Assembly: GCA_902362975.1 (NCBI GenBank)
Contig: CABIYO010000010.1
Location: 1 to 64,000 of the forward strand
Length of the DNA stretch: 64,000 nt
From: Caryophanales bacterium
GTDB taxonomy: Bacteria; Bacillota; Bacilli; Exiguobacteriales; Exiguobacteriaceae
Direction of reading: 5' to 3'
The notes under the pieces were generated by a model. The model was given only the letters and a program-made list of their open reading frames with translations. It had not been told where the DNA came from and searched no databases. Shown in pieces: positions 15,351 through 22,394 of this stretch. Numbering within the stretch: position 1 is the first letter of the stretch; the number at the start of each line of letters is the position of its first letter. The position numbers and the translations under genes are program-made.

Positions 15351-15960
15351 GGCACTTTTACAGATTGAAGCCGTCACACTATCACCGACTGAGCCGTATA
15401 CATGGTCGAGCGGATTGAAGAGTCCAATCTACTGTGACAATCGACTCACACTCAGTTTTCCGAAAGTGCGTCAAGTCATCGTCGATGGATTGGTGAAGTC
15501 AGTGAATCCGACTGAAGTCGATGTAATTGCAGGGACGGCCACGGCAGGTATCCCTCACGGGGCGTTGCTCGCTGACCGACTCGGTCTCCCGTTCATTTAT
15601 GTCCGGTCGAGTGCAAAAGGGCATGGGAAAGGCAATCAAATTGAAGGAAGATTCGAGATAGGCGCTCGAGTGCTCGTCATCGAGGATTTATTGTCGACAG
15701 GGATGTCGAGTATCGATGCTGCCCTAGCGATACGTGAGGCGGGCGGTGAAGTCACTGGAATTCAAGCCATCTTCTCGTACGGATTACCAGTTCTCGAGAA
15801 GAATCTAGCCAATGCAAATCTGTCGGCGACGTCGTTGACGACGTTCTCAGAATTAATTGAAGTGGCCGAAAATACGGGCGTCCTCAACCGTTCGGAGCTC
15901 GATTCGCTTCGTGACTGGCAAGAAGACCCTCGTGCCTGGAGCGACCTCGTCACCTCTTAA
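15334..15960 (+). CDS. pyrE: Orotate phosphoribosyltransferase
   Basis: Attaches ribose phosphate from PRPP to orotate. The 208-residue protein has the type I PRTase loop VLVIEDLLSTGMSS and the RSSAKGHGKGNQIEG flexible loop. It is the last gene of the pyr operon, ending right at an intrinsic terminator. The order pyrR-P-B-C-carA-carB-K-D-F-E is exactly that of B. subtilis. Confidence 0.97.
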
Positions 15961-15988
15961 GAATCCACCTTCGGGCGGATTCTTTTTC
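15959..15988 (+). terminator. Terminator of the pyr operon
   Basis: An 11-bp stem with one mismatch (15959-15969 with 15974-15984), a TTCG tetraloop and a T-run (15983-15987). It begins in the pyrE stop codon. Confidence 0.9.
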
Positions 15989-16011
15989 GATTCGGCATAT
16001 GTCATACTTCA

Positions 16012-16020
16012 TGGTAAAAT
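16012..16020 (+). promoter_or_regulatory. Extended -10 promoter for the following two genes
   Basis: TGGTAAAAT is an extended -10 element. The -35 region about 17-18 bp upstream (TTCGGC, 15991-15996) is weak, which an extended -10 can tolerate. The same TGGTAAAAT occurs before smc. Confidence 0.5.
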
Positions 16021-16049
16021 AACGGAAGTGATTCGAAAAGGAGAGGCAT

Positions 16050-16880
16050 ATGGCGTATTCAAGAAGTAAAGAGAAGACATGGAACGCACGATTTCGTGCA
16101 ATTCCAAAACATCGTAAAATCGCCTTCGGTCTCGTCTTGACCATCATCCCAGCGCTCTTTTTTGTGAATTTATTTGTATTCAGTCATCTATTAGCGCTAG
16201 GAGACCAGTATGAAGACCGATATCAAATGAAGAAATTGCGACTCGATACCGACCATGGGAACGTGGAATTCGTTCGTAGTCCAAATGAAAAGGTACAGAT
16301 TGAAGTGATGCAGACCAATTCGAAAGAACGCCGCATCAAAGTCAAATCAGTCGGGGACACGATCTACGTCGTCGAGCGATATGGATGGTTCAGTTATTTC
16401 GGAAGTCGAGCGAGCGATGAACCGTCGCGCTATAAGATTAAAGTCGCTTTGCCGAGCTCGATGACTTCGGTTCATCTAGGAGCGGAGCAGGTGACAGGAC
16501 AAGGATTGAATGCGAAGACGATTGTCATGGATGTGAATGCGGTCAATTTGAAACAAATTGATAGTGATCGTCTACGGATTGAATCGAAAAGCGATACGAC
16601 CATCGAATCGGCACGACTTGTGACCGGTGACATTCGGTCCTATCGTCATGCGACTGTCAGCGATGTCGTCGTCAATCAAGCGATGACCATCCAGACGGAA
16701 GCCGGGACACTTAGTTACGCGCCGAAACATGCGACAGGACAAGTGAACGTGACGACGACTGGAAAAGTCTCGAGTAGCGACCGCTACGAAGAAGTCGAAC
16801 CGGGTGTGTATCAATTGTCGACATCGAATCGACCGGTGGTGGAACTGATTTCTGAGACAGGGAAGGTCGAACTGAAATGA
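16050..16880 (+). CDS. Membrane-anchored protein with adhesin-like beta-solenoid (DUF4097-type), function unknown
   Basis: The 276-residue product has a basic N-terminus, one membrane helix at about residues 29-50 and an outside domain of short beta strands. The domain's pattern of repeats (LRLDTDHGNVEFVRSPNEKV..., then an N-DV-S-type ladder) resembles the DUF4097/putative-adhesin family found beside envelope-stress genes. GGAGAGG precedes the ATG. It overlaps the next gene by 4 bp, so the two are co-expressed, suggesting an envelope-linked role. I do not recognise a specific orthologue. Confidence 0.6.
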   Translation: MAYSRSKEKTWNARFRAIPKHRKIAFGLVLTIIPALFFVNLFVFSHLLALGDQYEDRYQMKKLRLDTDHGNVEFVRSPNEKVQIEVMQTNSKERRIKVKSVGDTIYVVERYGWFSYFGSRASDEPSRYKIKVALPSSMTSVHLGAEQVTGQGLNAKTIVMDVNAVNLKQIDSDRLRIESKSDTTIESARLVTGDIRSYRHATVSDVVVNQAMTIQTEAGTLSYAPKHATGQVNVTTTGKVSSSDRYEEVEPGVYQLSTSNRPVVELISETGKVELK

Positions 16881-17815
16881 ATGGAAAACGATACATCCCG
16901 AAAGTCGGGTTACGTACGTTAAAAACCGGAATCGCCGTTGCCATCACCGTCGCCATCTCGTGGTACATCTTCGGGATCTATTCAGGGATGGGTGCCATCG
17001 CAGCAGTCGTGGCGATGCAACCGACCGTCAAGCGGTCATCTAAAATCGTGTTCAGCCGCATATTCGGAACGGTCGTCGGTCTTATGTGTGGACTTTTCAT
17101 CGTCTATTTGTTCGGTGTCAATCCGCTCTCGATTGGATTAGCTGTCATCGTCTCGCTCACGCTTAACACGACGTTCGATAAAACCCACATGTCGACGTAT
17201 GCGGCGTTTGCCATCGTCATGATGCTCGAAAGTCCCACTTCGGATTTCTTTCATTATGCGTGGACCCGTTCGTTACTGACGGCGGTCGGTGTGTTCGTTT
17301 CACTCGGTGTCAATTACGCATTCATGCCACCCCGTTATGAGGACCGATTGTTGAACGAGATACGTAAGACTTCTTCTTATCTGTTTCATCATTGGCGAGA
17401 GCTCGTCGGTTCCCCGGCAGAACTGCTCGAGACGCGAGCCCGCATCCTTGGCCATCAAGAGCTTCATATGATGCTCCAAGAGGACATGAAAGTGACGAAC
17501 GTCAAATTGAAGCATATGACAATCAAACAGTACCGATTGTTGATTCACCTTGAAGACAAGCTGGTCTTGTTGTTAGAGAGTCTCGCCGAGCATCGAGAAG
17601 CCTTCCTGTTGATGAGCGAGGAAGAGCGACAGGCATTTGAGTCAGAATTTTTATATTTACTAGCGCATCATCATGACATTCTCTATACATGTGACAAGCC
17701 CTATTCGCTCTTCAAACTTCCACATGAGGATTTATCCGTTTCAGAAATTTTACATGGGCATTTGCTCGACTATCATGAACAGCTCGAGGCGTTTAAGCAT
17801 GATCCGAAAATCTGA
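16877..17815 (+). CDS. Aromatic acid exporter family membrane protein (DUF939/ArAE type)
   Basis: The 312-residue protein has an N-terminal block of membrane segments (about residues 13-160) containing GLRTLKTGIAVAI, ISGMGAIAAVVAMQPT-type and SRIFGTVVG motifs. These are typical of the ArAE_1/FUSC-like family (B. subtilis YqjA, YgaE). The C-terminal half is a soluble helical domain rich in His, Glu and Leu. It probably exports small aromatic or amphipathic compounds, by family inference only. Coupled by a 4-bp overlap to the adhesin-like gene. Confidence 0.75.
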   Translation: MNGKRYIPKVGLRTLKTGIAVAITVAISWYIFGIYSGMGAIAAVVAMQPTVKRSSKIVFSRIFGTVVGLMCGLFIVYLFGVNPLSIGLAVIVSLTLNTTFDKTHMSTYAAFAIVMMLESPTSDFFHYAWTRSLLTAVGVFVSLGVNYAFMPPRYEDRLLNEIRKTSSYLFHHWRELVGSPAELLETRARILGHQELHMMLQEDMKVTNVKLKHMTIKQYRLLIHLEDKLVLLLESLAEHREAFLLMSEEERQAFESEFLYLLAHHHDILYTCDKPYSLFKLPHEDLSVSEILHGHLLDYHEQLEAFKHDPKI

Positions 17816-17830
17816 ACTCTATACGTAGAA

Positions 17831-17854
17831 GACCCGCCATGATCATGACGGGTC
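17831..17854. terminator. Terminator-like hairpin, nearly palindromic
   Basis: GACCCGCCAT (17831-17840) pairs with ATGACGGGTC (17845-17854) around GATC, with one C-A mismatch. There is no clear T-run on either strand. It is closely related to the hairpin at 18434-18457 on the far side of this intergenic region. Confidence 0.5.
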
Positions 17855-17893
17855 CAGCTTGTTGACAAATAACATGTTCGAACTCGTCCTTCC

Positions 17894-17991
17894 GGCGCCC
17901 ACGCTTTCCTCAGGCAATCCCGGAGCCGCATCGCGACCTAGGTCGCTGCTGGGTCTCCGTCGGATTGCTTTCCTGTAGGAGTCGGGGCGCC
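17894..17991 (-). repeat. Structured repeat element, copy A (reads on the minus strand)
   Basis: About 98 bases closed by GGCGCCC/GGGCGCC. Read on the minus strand it contains GACTCCT, a bulged helix CCT-A-CAGG/CCTGAGG, a helix GCAATCC with GGATTGC, GGAG/CTCC, GAGACCCAGCAG, a terminal hairpin GCGACC-TA-GGTCGC and the conserved CGCGATGCGGCTCC and GGAAAGCG. Copy B shares the layout with compensatory base changes. The GACTCCT...GGAAAGCG pattern resembles dispersed intergenic repeats that I recall from other Bacillaceae. Confidence 0.75.
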
Positions 17992-18293
17992 GTCGGGCGA
18001 GCAACGCAAACGGTCGTCATCTGGCGGCCGTTTGTCTTCTTCCAATGCCTCGACGGCCGAAGAAGAAGCTCGATACTTACTTCGAATCGATGTATCAGGG
18101 GGAAGGAAAAGTAGACGCCGAGCCCGCCCGTCATCGACCCCGAGATCATCCGACTCGGGCCGCCGTTCAACATCCGTTCCGTTCGTCAGACCGCGAAGGA
18201 TGGATCGTGTCGACTTGTTGATCATTAGATCCGCCCCCTGTGTGTTCTTCTCACACTATTATATGGGACGAAGGACAAAAGGTGACCAAGAAC

Positions 18294-18396
18294 GGGCAGG
18301 CGAGACTCCTGAGGGAATAGCAAGCAAAGGGAGACCCAGCAGTGACGCAGTCGCGATGCGGCTCCCTGCTTGCCCCTAGGAAAGCGAGCCGTGTCC
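18294..18396 (+). repeat. Structured repeat element, copy B (plus strand)
   Basis: About 103 bases closed by GGGCAGGC (18294-18301) with GCCGTGTCC (18388-18396). Inside are GACTCCT (18304-18310), a bulged helix CCT-G-AGGG/CCCTAGG (18308-18315 with 18374-18380), GCAAGCA/TGCTTGC (18320-18326 with 18367-18373), GGGAG/CTCCC, a terminal hairpin GAC-GCA-GTC and the shared CGCGATGCGGCTCC. It faces copy A in inverted orientation about 300 bp away. Confidence 0.75.
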
Positions 18397-18433
18397 GGAT
18401 TGGGCATAAGACCTATACTTTGTCTATAGTCTG

Positions 18434-18457
18434 GACCCGCCATCACGATGGCGGGTC
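18434..18457. terminator. Hairpin downstream of rqcH
   Basis: GACCCGCCAT (18434-18443) pairs perfectly with ATGGCGGGTC (18448-18457), with a further C-G pair inside. The T-runs are weak on both sides, but it lies 8 bp past the rqcH stop and is the obvious terminator for that minus-strand gene. Confidence 0.65.
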
Positions 18458-18464
18458 TTCATGT

Positions 18465-20156
18465 TCACGATTGTTTCAATGACTTCATCAATTGCTCATC
18501 CGGTGTCACGTAGACGGTTTGTTGATCTGTATAGATGACAAATCCCGGTTTCGCACCGCTCGGTTTTTTCACGAAACGGGCACGCGTGTAATCGACAGGC
18601 ACGCCACTTGATGCACGTGCTTTTGAGAAGTAGGCGGCGACTGATGCGGCTTCTAGTAATGTCGTCTCGTCTGGTTCCGTCGAGCGGATGATCACGTGAG
18701 ACCCAGGAATATCTTTGGCATGAAGCCAAATCTCATCACGTCGTGCGAATTTGAACGTCAGATAGTCGTTTTGCGTATTGTTCTTTCCGACAAAGAACTC
18801 CGTTCCAGTCGAGGACGTATACGCTTCAAGCGAAATCTTCGGATTCGCTTTTTTCTTTTGACGCTTTTGACGGATGTATCCTTCTTCAGCGAGTTCTTCG
18901 CGAATTTCAAGAAGGTCGGACGGGGAAGCGACGTCGAGTTGGGCGATGAGCGTCTCTAAATATTCGATTTCTGCATCGTTCAACTCAATCTGTTTCTTCA
19001 CTTCTACTTTTGCGACTTTTAGTTTGTTGTATTTCTTATAATATTGCTGCGCATTCTCATTCGGTGTTTTGAGTGGATCGAGCGGAATGGAGAGGATTGC
19101 ACCGTTCTCGTCATAATAATCGACGACTTCGGCGACGTGCATCCCTTTCTCGAGTTGGAATAAATACGTCGTCAACAACTCGCCGTATTTTTGGAACTCA
19201 TCTGCCCGTTCTGTCGCTTTCAAATCATCCAAAAGGCGGCGGCGTTTTAATTGATTTTTTTCGAGTTCTGATTTCAAGAGCCGTTCAATATCGTGTGCTT
19301 GTTGTCTCACACGGTCACGGTTCGCTTTTTCATAGTAGAAACGGTCGAGCACTTCTTTACTCGATTCATATGTTTCCTCGGATTCGATGTCCCCGGCTGT
19401 CAACACAATCGGAGCGAATCGTTCTTTACCGTTCGCAAGTTGTTGGAAAACGTAGGGACCATCGAGTTGACGAAGAACGTTCTCAAACGCTTGTTGTAAG
19501 GAGTCGCGATTTGGCGTTTTTGCGAGATGAACGACTTCCTGTGCGATTTGCGGACTGACGCCGGCGAACGTGGCGACAATCTGTTTATCGAGCTTGCCGG
19601 CGTTCCAATCGATTCGTTTCAATCCTTCTGTCATCTCCGTCAATGGGTCGAACTTGTGTTGTTCCGGCGGAAGGAGATAGTCACTACCCGGCATGATGGT
19701 CCGATACGTGTTTTGGGAAGGCGGGAGATGTTTGATGGCATCTAATATTTTGCCTTCTTCCGTCGTTAAGACGACGTTCGAGTGGCGCCCCATCAATTCG
19801 ATGTATAATTTCTTTGATTCTTCATCACCGAGCTCGTTACGAGAGCGGACCGAAATGACGATGACACGGTCTCGTCCGATTTGTTCGACCGCCGTGATGA
19901 ATCCACCTTCCACATGTTTGCGGAGCATCATGCAAAACATCGGCGGTTCTTGCGGGTTTTTAATCATTGTATCCGTCAATTGAAGACGGGCATACATTGC
20001 GTTTGCTGATATCAAAAGTTGCGCGTTCTGACGATTTGAGCGAATTTGAAGCATCAAATCGAGCGAATACGGTTGATGTACCTTATTGATTCGTCCTCCG
20101 ACGAGCGATTGTAATTCTTGTACGACACGATATGTCATTAATCCATCATAAGCCAA
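18465..20156 (-). CDS. rqcH: Ribosome quality control factor RqcH (NFACT/FbpA family)
   Basis: Binds stalled 50S-peptidyl-tRNA complexes and recruits tRNA-Ala to add alanine tails; surface fibronectin binding is reported for some homologues. The 563-residue protein has an N-terminal NFACT-N domain, helix-hairpin-helix and coiled-coil segments in the middle (many Lys/Glu/Leu) and a C-terminal NFACT-R domain with EIWLHAKDIPGSHVII. TTG at 20156 is preferred: AAAGGTG lies about 9 bases upstream and MAYDGLMTYRVVQEL then aligns with the MSFDGMFTYGM start of B. subtilis YloA. The longer frame from 20168 has no room for a ribosome site. Confidence 0.94.
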   Translation of the reverse strand: MAYDGLMTYRVVQELQSLVGGRINKVHQPYSLDLMLQIRSNRQNAQLLISANAMYARLQLTDTMIKNPQEPPMFCMMLRKHVEGGFITAVEQIGRDRVIVISVRSRNELGDEESKKLYIELMGRHSNVVLTTEEGKILDAIKHLPPSQNTYRTIMPGSDYLLPPEQHKFDPLTEMTEGLKRIDWNAGKLDKQIVATFAGVSPQIAQEVVHLAKTPNRDSLQQAFENVLRQLDGPYVFQQLANGKERFAPIVLTAGDIESEETYESSKEVLDRFYYEKANRDRVRQQAHDIERLLKSELEKNQLKRRRLLDDLKATERADEFQKYGELLTTYLFQLEKGMHVAEVVDYYDENGAILSIPLDPLKTPNENAQQYYKKYNKLKVAKVEVKKQIELNDAEIEYLETLIAQLDVASPSDLLEIREELAEEGYIRQKRQKKKANPKISLEAYTSSTGTEFFVGKNNTQNDYLTFKFARRDEIWLHAKDIPGSHVIIRSTEPDETTLLEAASVAAYFSKARASSGVPVDYTRARFVKKPSGAKPGFVIYTDQQTVYVTPDEQLMKSLKQS

Positions 20157-20274
20157 TGATCTCATCACCTTTGTTCATTTTCTGTCTCTACGTTATCAGA
20201 AAAACAGAAAATATGGTACTATTGGAGTAGGAAATCCGAACTTCTTCTTGCCGGGACAATTGATTGACTGCTAT

Positions 20275-20280
20275 TATAAT
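20275..20280 (+). promoter_or_regulatory. Probable -10 of the gmk-rpoZ promoter
   Basis: A perfect TATAAT lies 33 bp before the gmk start in the 156-bp divergent gap between rqcH and gmk. No good -35 is present at 16-18 bp, so the promoter may be weak or activated. Confidence 0.45.
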
Positions 20281-20312
20281 TAAATGTGATGTTAGAAGAT
20301 GGAGGTCTTGCA

Positions 20313-20936
20313 GTGAATTTTAAAGAACGAGGATTATTAATCGTTTTGTCTGGACCGAGCGGTGTCGGAAAAGGGACCGTTTGCCGTGCTCTTCGAGAGG
20401 AAGAGGACAACAACCTTCAATATTCGGTGTCGGCGACGACCCGGAAACCACGTGAAGGGGAAGTTGAAGGGGTGCATTACTTCTTCAAATCGAGAAAAGA
20501 GTTCGAACGGATGATCGAACAAAAAGAATTGCTTGAACATGCCGAATTTGTCGGTAACTATTACGGTACGCCTGTAGAGTGGGTACGTGAAACGCTCGAA
20601 AGCGGCCAAGATGTCATTCTTGAAATTGAGGTGCAAGGAGCGTTCCAAGTGAAGGAACTCCTCCCGGAAGCCGTCTTTTTATTCCTGGCACCACCAAGCC
20701 TCCAAGAACTTCGCAATCGTCTGATTGGACGAGGCACGGAGTCAGAAGAAGTCATTAAGCAACGCCTGCTCGTCGCGCGTGAAGAAATCGAGTTGATGGA
20801 CGCCTACGATTATGTCGTCACGAACGACGAGGTCGACAAAGCCATCGATCGAATTAAAGCGATTGTGACAGCTGAGCATTGTAAACGTGAACGTGTTGCG
20901 TCACTCTATAAAAAAGCCATGATGGAGGTCATTTAA
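20313..20936 (+). CDS. gmk: Guanylate kinase
   Basis: Phosphorylates GMP to GDP with ATP. The 207-residue protein has the P-loop [10 protein letters not shown] near residue 14 and the guanylate kinase signature around [20 protein letters not shown] 20313 is chosen because GGAGG (20301-20305) is at ideal distance and [15 protein letters not shown] matches the family start. It overlaps rpoZ by one base (TAATG). In B. subtilis yicC and remA come before gmk; neither is here. Confidence 0.97.
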   Translation: MNFKERGLLIVLSGPSGVGKGTVCRALREEEDNNLQYSVSATTRKPREGEVEGVHYFFKSRKEFERMIEQKELLEHAEFVGNYYGTPVEWVRETLESGQDVILEIEVQGAFQVKELLPEAVFLFLAPPSLQELRNRLIGRGTESEEVIKQRLLVAREEIELMDAYDYVVTNDEVDKAIDRIKAIVTAEHCKRERVASLYKKAMMEVI

Positions 20937-21145
20937 TGTTATACCCTTCGATTGATGCCCTACAACGTATTATCCCGTCAAAATACACGATCGTTACGGT
21001 CGCTGCGAAACGGGCGCGTCAGATTCAAGATGGAAAAGCACTAAAAATCGCCGAGCCAAAATCATATAAGCCGGTCGGTCAAGCGTTAGAAGAACTATTT
21101 TCGGGTGATACGACAATCATCGTGAACGAAAAAAACAACGGATGA
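20936..21145 (+). CDS. rpoZ: RNA polymerase omega subunit
   Basis: The 69-residue omega subunit helps assemble and stabilise RNA polymerase. It starts [10 protein letters not shown] and contains the family-typical YTIVTVAAKRARQI segment. It follows gmk with a one-base overlap and GGAGG upstream, the standard gmk-rpoZ pair. Confidence 0.96.
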   Translation: MLYPSIDALQRIIPSKYTIVTVAAKRARQIQDGKALKIAEPKSYKPVGQALEELFSGDTTIIVNEKNNG

Positions 21146-21150
21146 AGTGT

Positions 21151-21182
21151 GACCCAAGTCGTTTGCGACTTGGGTCTCATTG
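21151..21182 (+). terminator. Hairpin after rpoZ
   Basis: An 11-bp perfect stem GACCCAAGTCG (21151-21161) with CGACTTGGGTC (21166-21176), loop TTTG. The following TCATTGTC is not a good T-run, so it may only attenuate readthrough into coaBC. Confidence 0.6.
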
Positions 21183-21203
21183 TCTATAAGGGGGAGTTTG
21201 GGA

Positions 21204-22394
21204 ATGGTGAAGGATCGTACTATTTTGTTGTGTGTGAGTGGTGGCATCGCCGCCTACAAGGCGTGTGCGCTCACGTCGAAATTGGTTCAAGCCGGAGCGA
21301 ATGTTCGCGTCGCGATGACGAAGTCGGCAGAACAATTCGTGGGTCAGGCGACCTTCCAGGCGCTCAGTCGCAACCCGGTCTATACGGACGTGTTCGAAGA
21401 GCATGACCCGACAAAAATTGCTCATATCGATGTCGTCGACTCGAGCGATTTGATTGTCGTGGCCCCGGCGACGGCAAATACGATCGCAAAATTGGCGAAC
21501 GGGATTGCGGATGACTTCATTACGACGTCCATTTTGGCTGCGAAGTGCCCGATCATCATCTCACCGGCGATGAATGTGAACATGCTCGAACATCCTGCCA
21601 CACAGCGCAACATCGAGACGCTAAAATCATACGGCTATCAGTTGATTGAACCAGGTGTCGGCAACTTGGCTTGCGGATGGATTGGTGGGGGACGTCTGCC
21701 TGAACCGGAAGACTTAGTTCGCATCATCGAAAGCCAATTCGTCCCGAAACTATATCTTGGAAAAGATGTCTTGATCACGGCTGGCCCGACTGTCGAACGC
21801 ATCGATCCCGTCCGTTACTTATCCAACGACTCGTCTGGAAAAATGGGCGTCGCACTCGCTGAGGTGGCTCGAGACATGGGCGCCCGTGTCACGCTCGTCC
21901 ATGGCCCGCTTCAAGTTCCTGTCCCAGATGGCGTGACAGCGGTTCCCGTCAAGTCAAGTGAGGAGATGCTGCGCGAAGTGACGAGCCGCTTTGAGGCTTC
22001 AGACCTCGTCGTGAAATCGGCGGCAGTTGCGGATTATCGTCCGAAAACGGTGCATTCGGAAAAACATAAAAAAGTTCACGGTCCACTCACGATCGAACTT
22101 GAAGAAACGACAGACATTTTAAAATCACTCGGTGAGAAGAAGACCCATCAAGTGTTGGTCGGATTTGCTGCTGAGACGGAACGACTCGAGGAGCATGCGG
22201 CAGCTAAGCTGAAACGGAAGAACGTCGATTACCTCGTGGCGAACGATGTGTCTGGCAGTGACGTCGGATTCGGAGCGGACGACAATGAAGTCGTCTTGTT
22301 CCATGCAGATGGGACGACACATCGACTTCCGAAACAGTCGAAGAAACAGTTAGCGTTCGAGTTGCTCACACACTTTAAGGAAGCGGTCCGATGA
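21204..22394 (+). CDS. coaBC: Bifunctional phosphopantothenoylcysteine decarboxylase / phosphopantothenate-cysteine ligase
   Basis: Carries out two steps of coenzyme A synthesis. The 396-residue protein has an N-terminal FMN-dependent CoaC domain (VSGGIAAYK, APATANTIAKLANG, SPAMNVNM) and a C-terminal CTP-dependent CoaB domain (LITAGPTVERIDPVR, SNDSSGKMG, and EKHKKVHG with the Lys used in ligation). ATG 21204 follows AAGGGGG at 8 bases. It overlaps priA by 4 bp. Confidence 0.96.
   Translation: MVKDRTILLCVSGGIAAYKACALTSKLVQAGANVRVAMTKSAEQFVGQATFQALSRNPVYTDVFEEHDPTKIAHIDVVDSSDLIVVAPATANTIAKLANGIADDFITTSILAAKCPIIISPAMNVNMLEHPATQRNIETLKSYGYQLIEPGVGNLACGWIGGGRLPEPEDLVRIIESQFVPKLYLGKDVLITAGPTVERIDPVRYLSNDSSGKMGVALAEVARDMGARVTLVHGPLQVPVPDGVTAVPVKSSEEMLREVTSRFEASDLVVKSAAVADYRPKTVHSEKHKKVHGPLTIELEETTDILKSLGEKKTHQVLVGFAAETERLEEHAAAKLKRKNVDYLVANDVSGSDVGFGADDNEVVLFHADGTTHRLPKQSKKQLAFELLTHFKEAVR

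Larger units (their letters stand above)
17816..18464. other. 650-bp region without a convincing gene; two structured repeats and a possible small minus-strand ORF
   Basis: It is bounded by two related hairpins (17831-17854, 18434-18457) and holds inverted structured elements at 17894-17991 and 18294-18396. Between them a minus-strand frame (18225 down to 17938, 95 codons) starts with ATG behind AGGGGGCGG and a TATAAT (complement of about 18251-18256). Its product is rich in Arg, Asp and Pro, has no recognisable domain and ends inside repeat A. Another minus-strand frame of similar length overlaps it. I treat both as unproven; a leader RNA or decayed gene is equally possible. Confidence 0.5.

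Noticed and set aside
17938..18225. Minus-strand 95-codon frame with a ribosome site and TATAAT upstream
   Set aside because: Product rich in Arg, Asp and Pro without a domain, competing frames of equal length, and its end lies inside repeat A. Kept only as a possibility in the intergenic entry.
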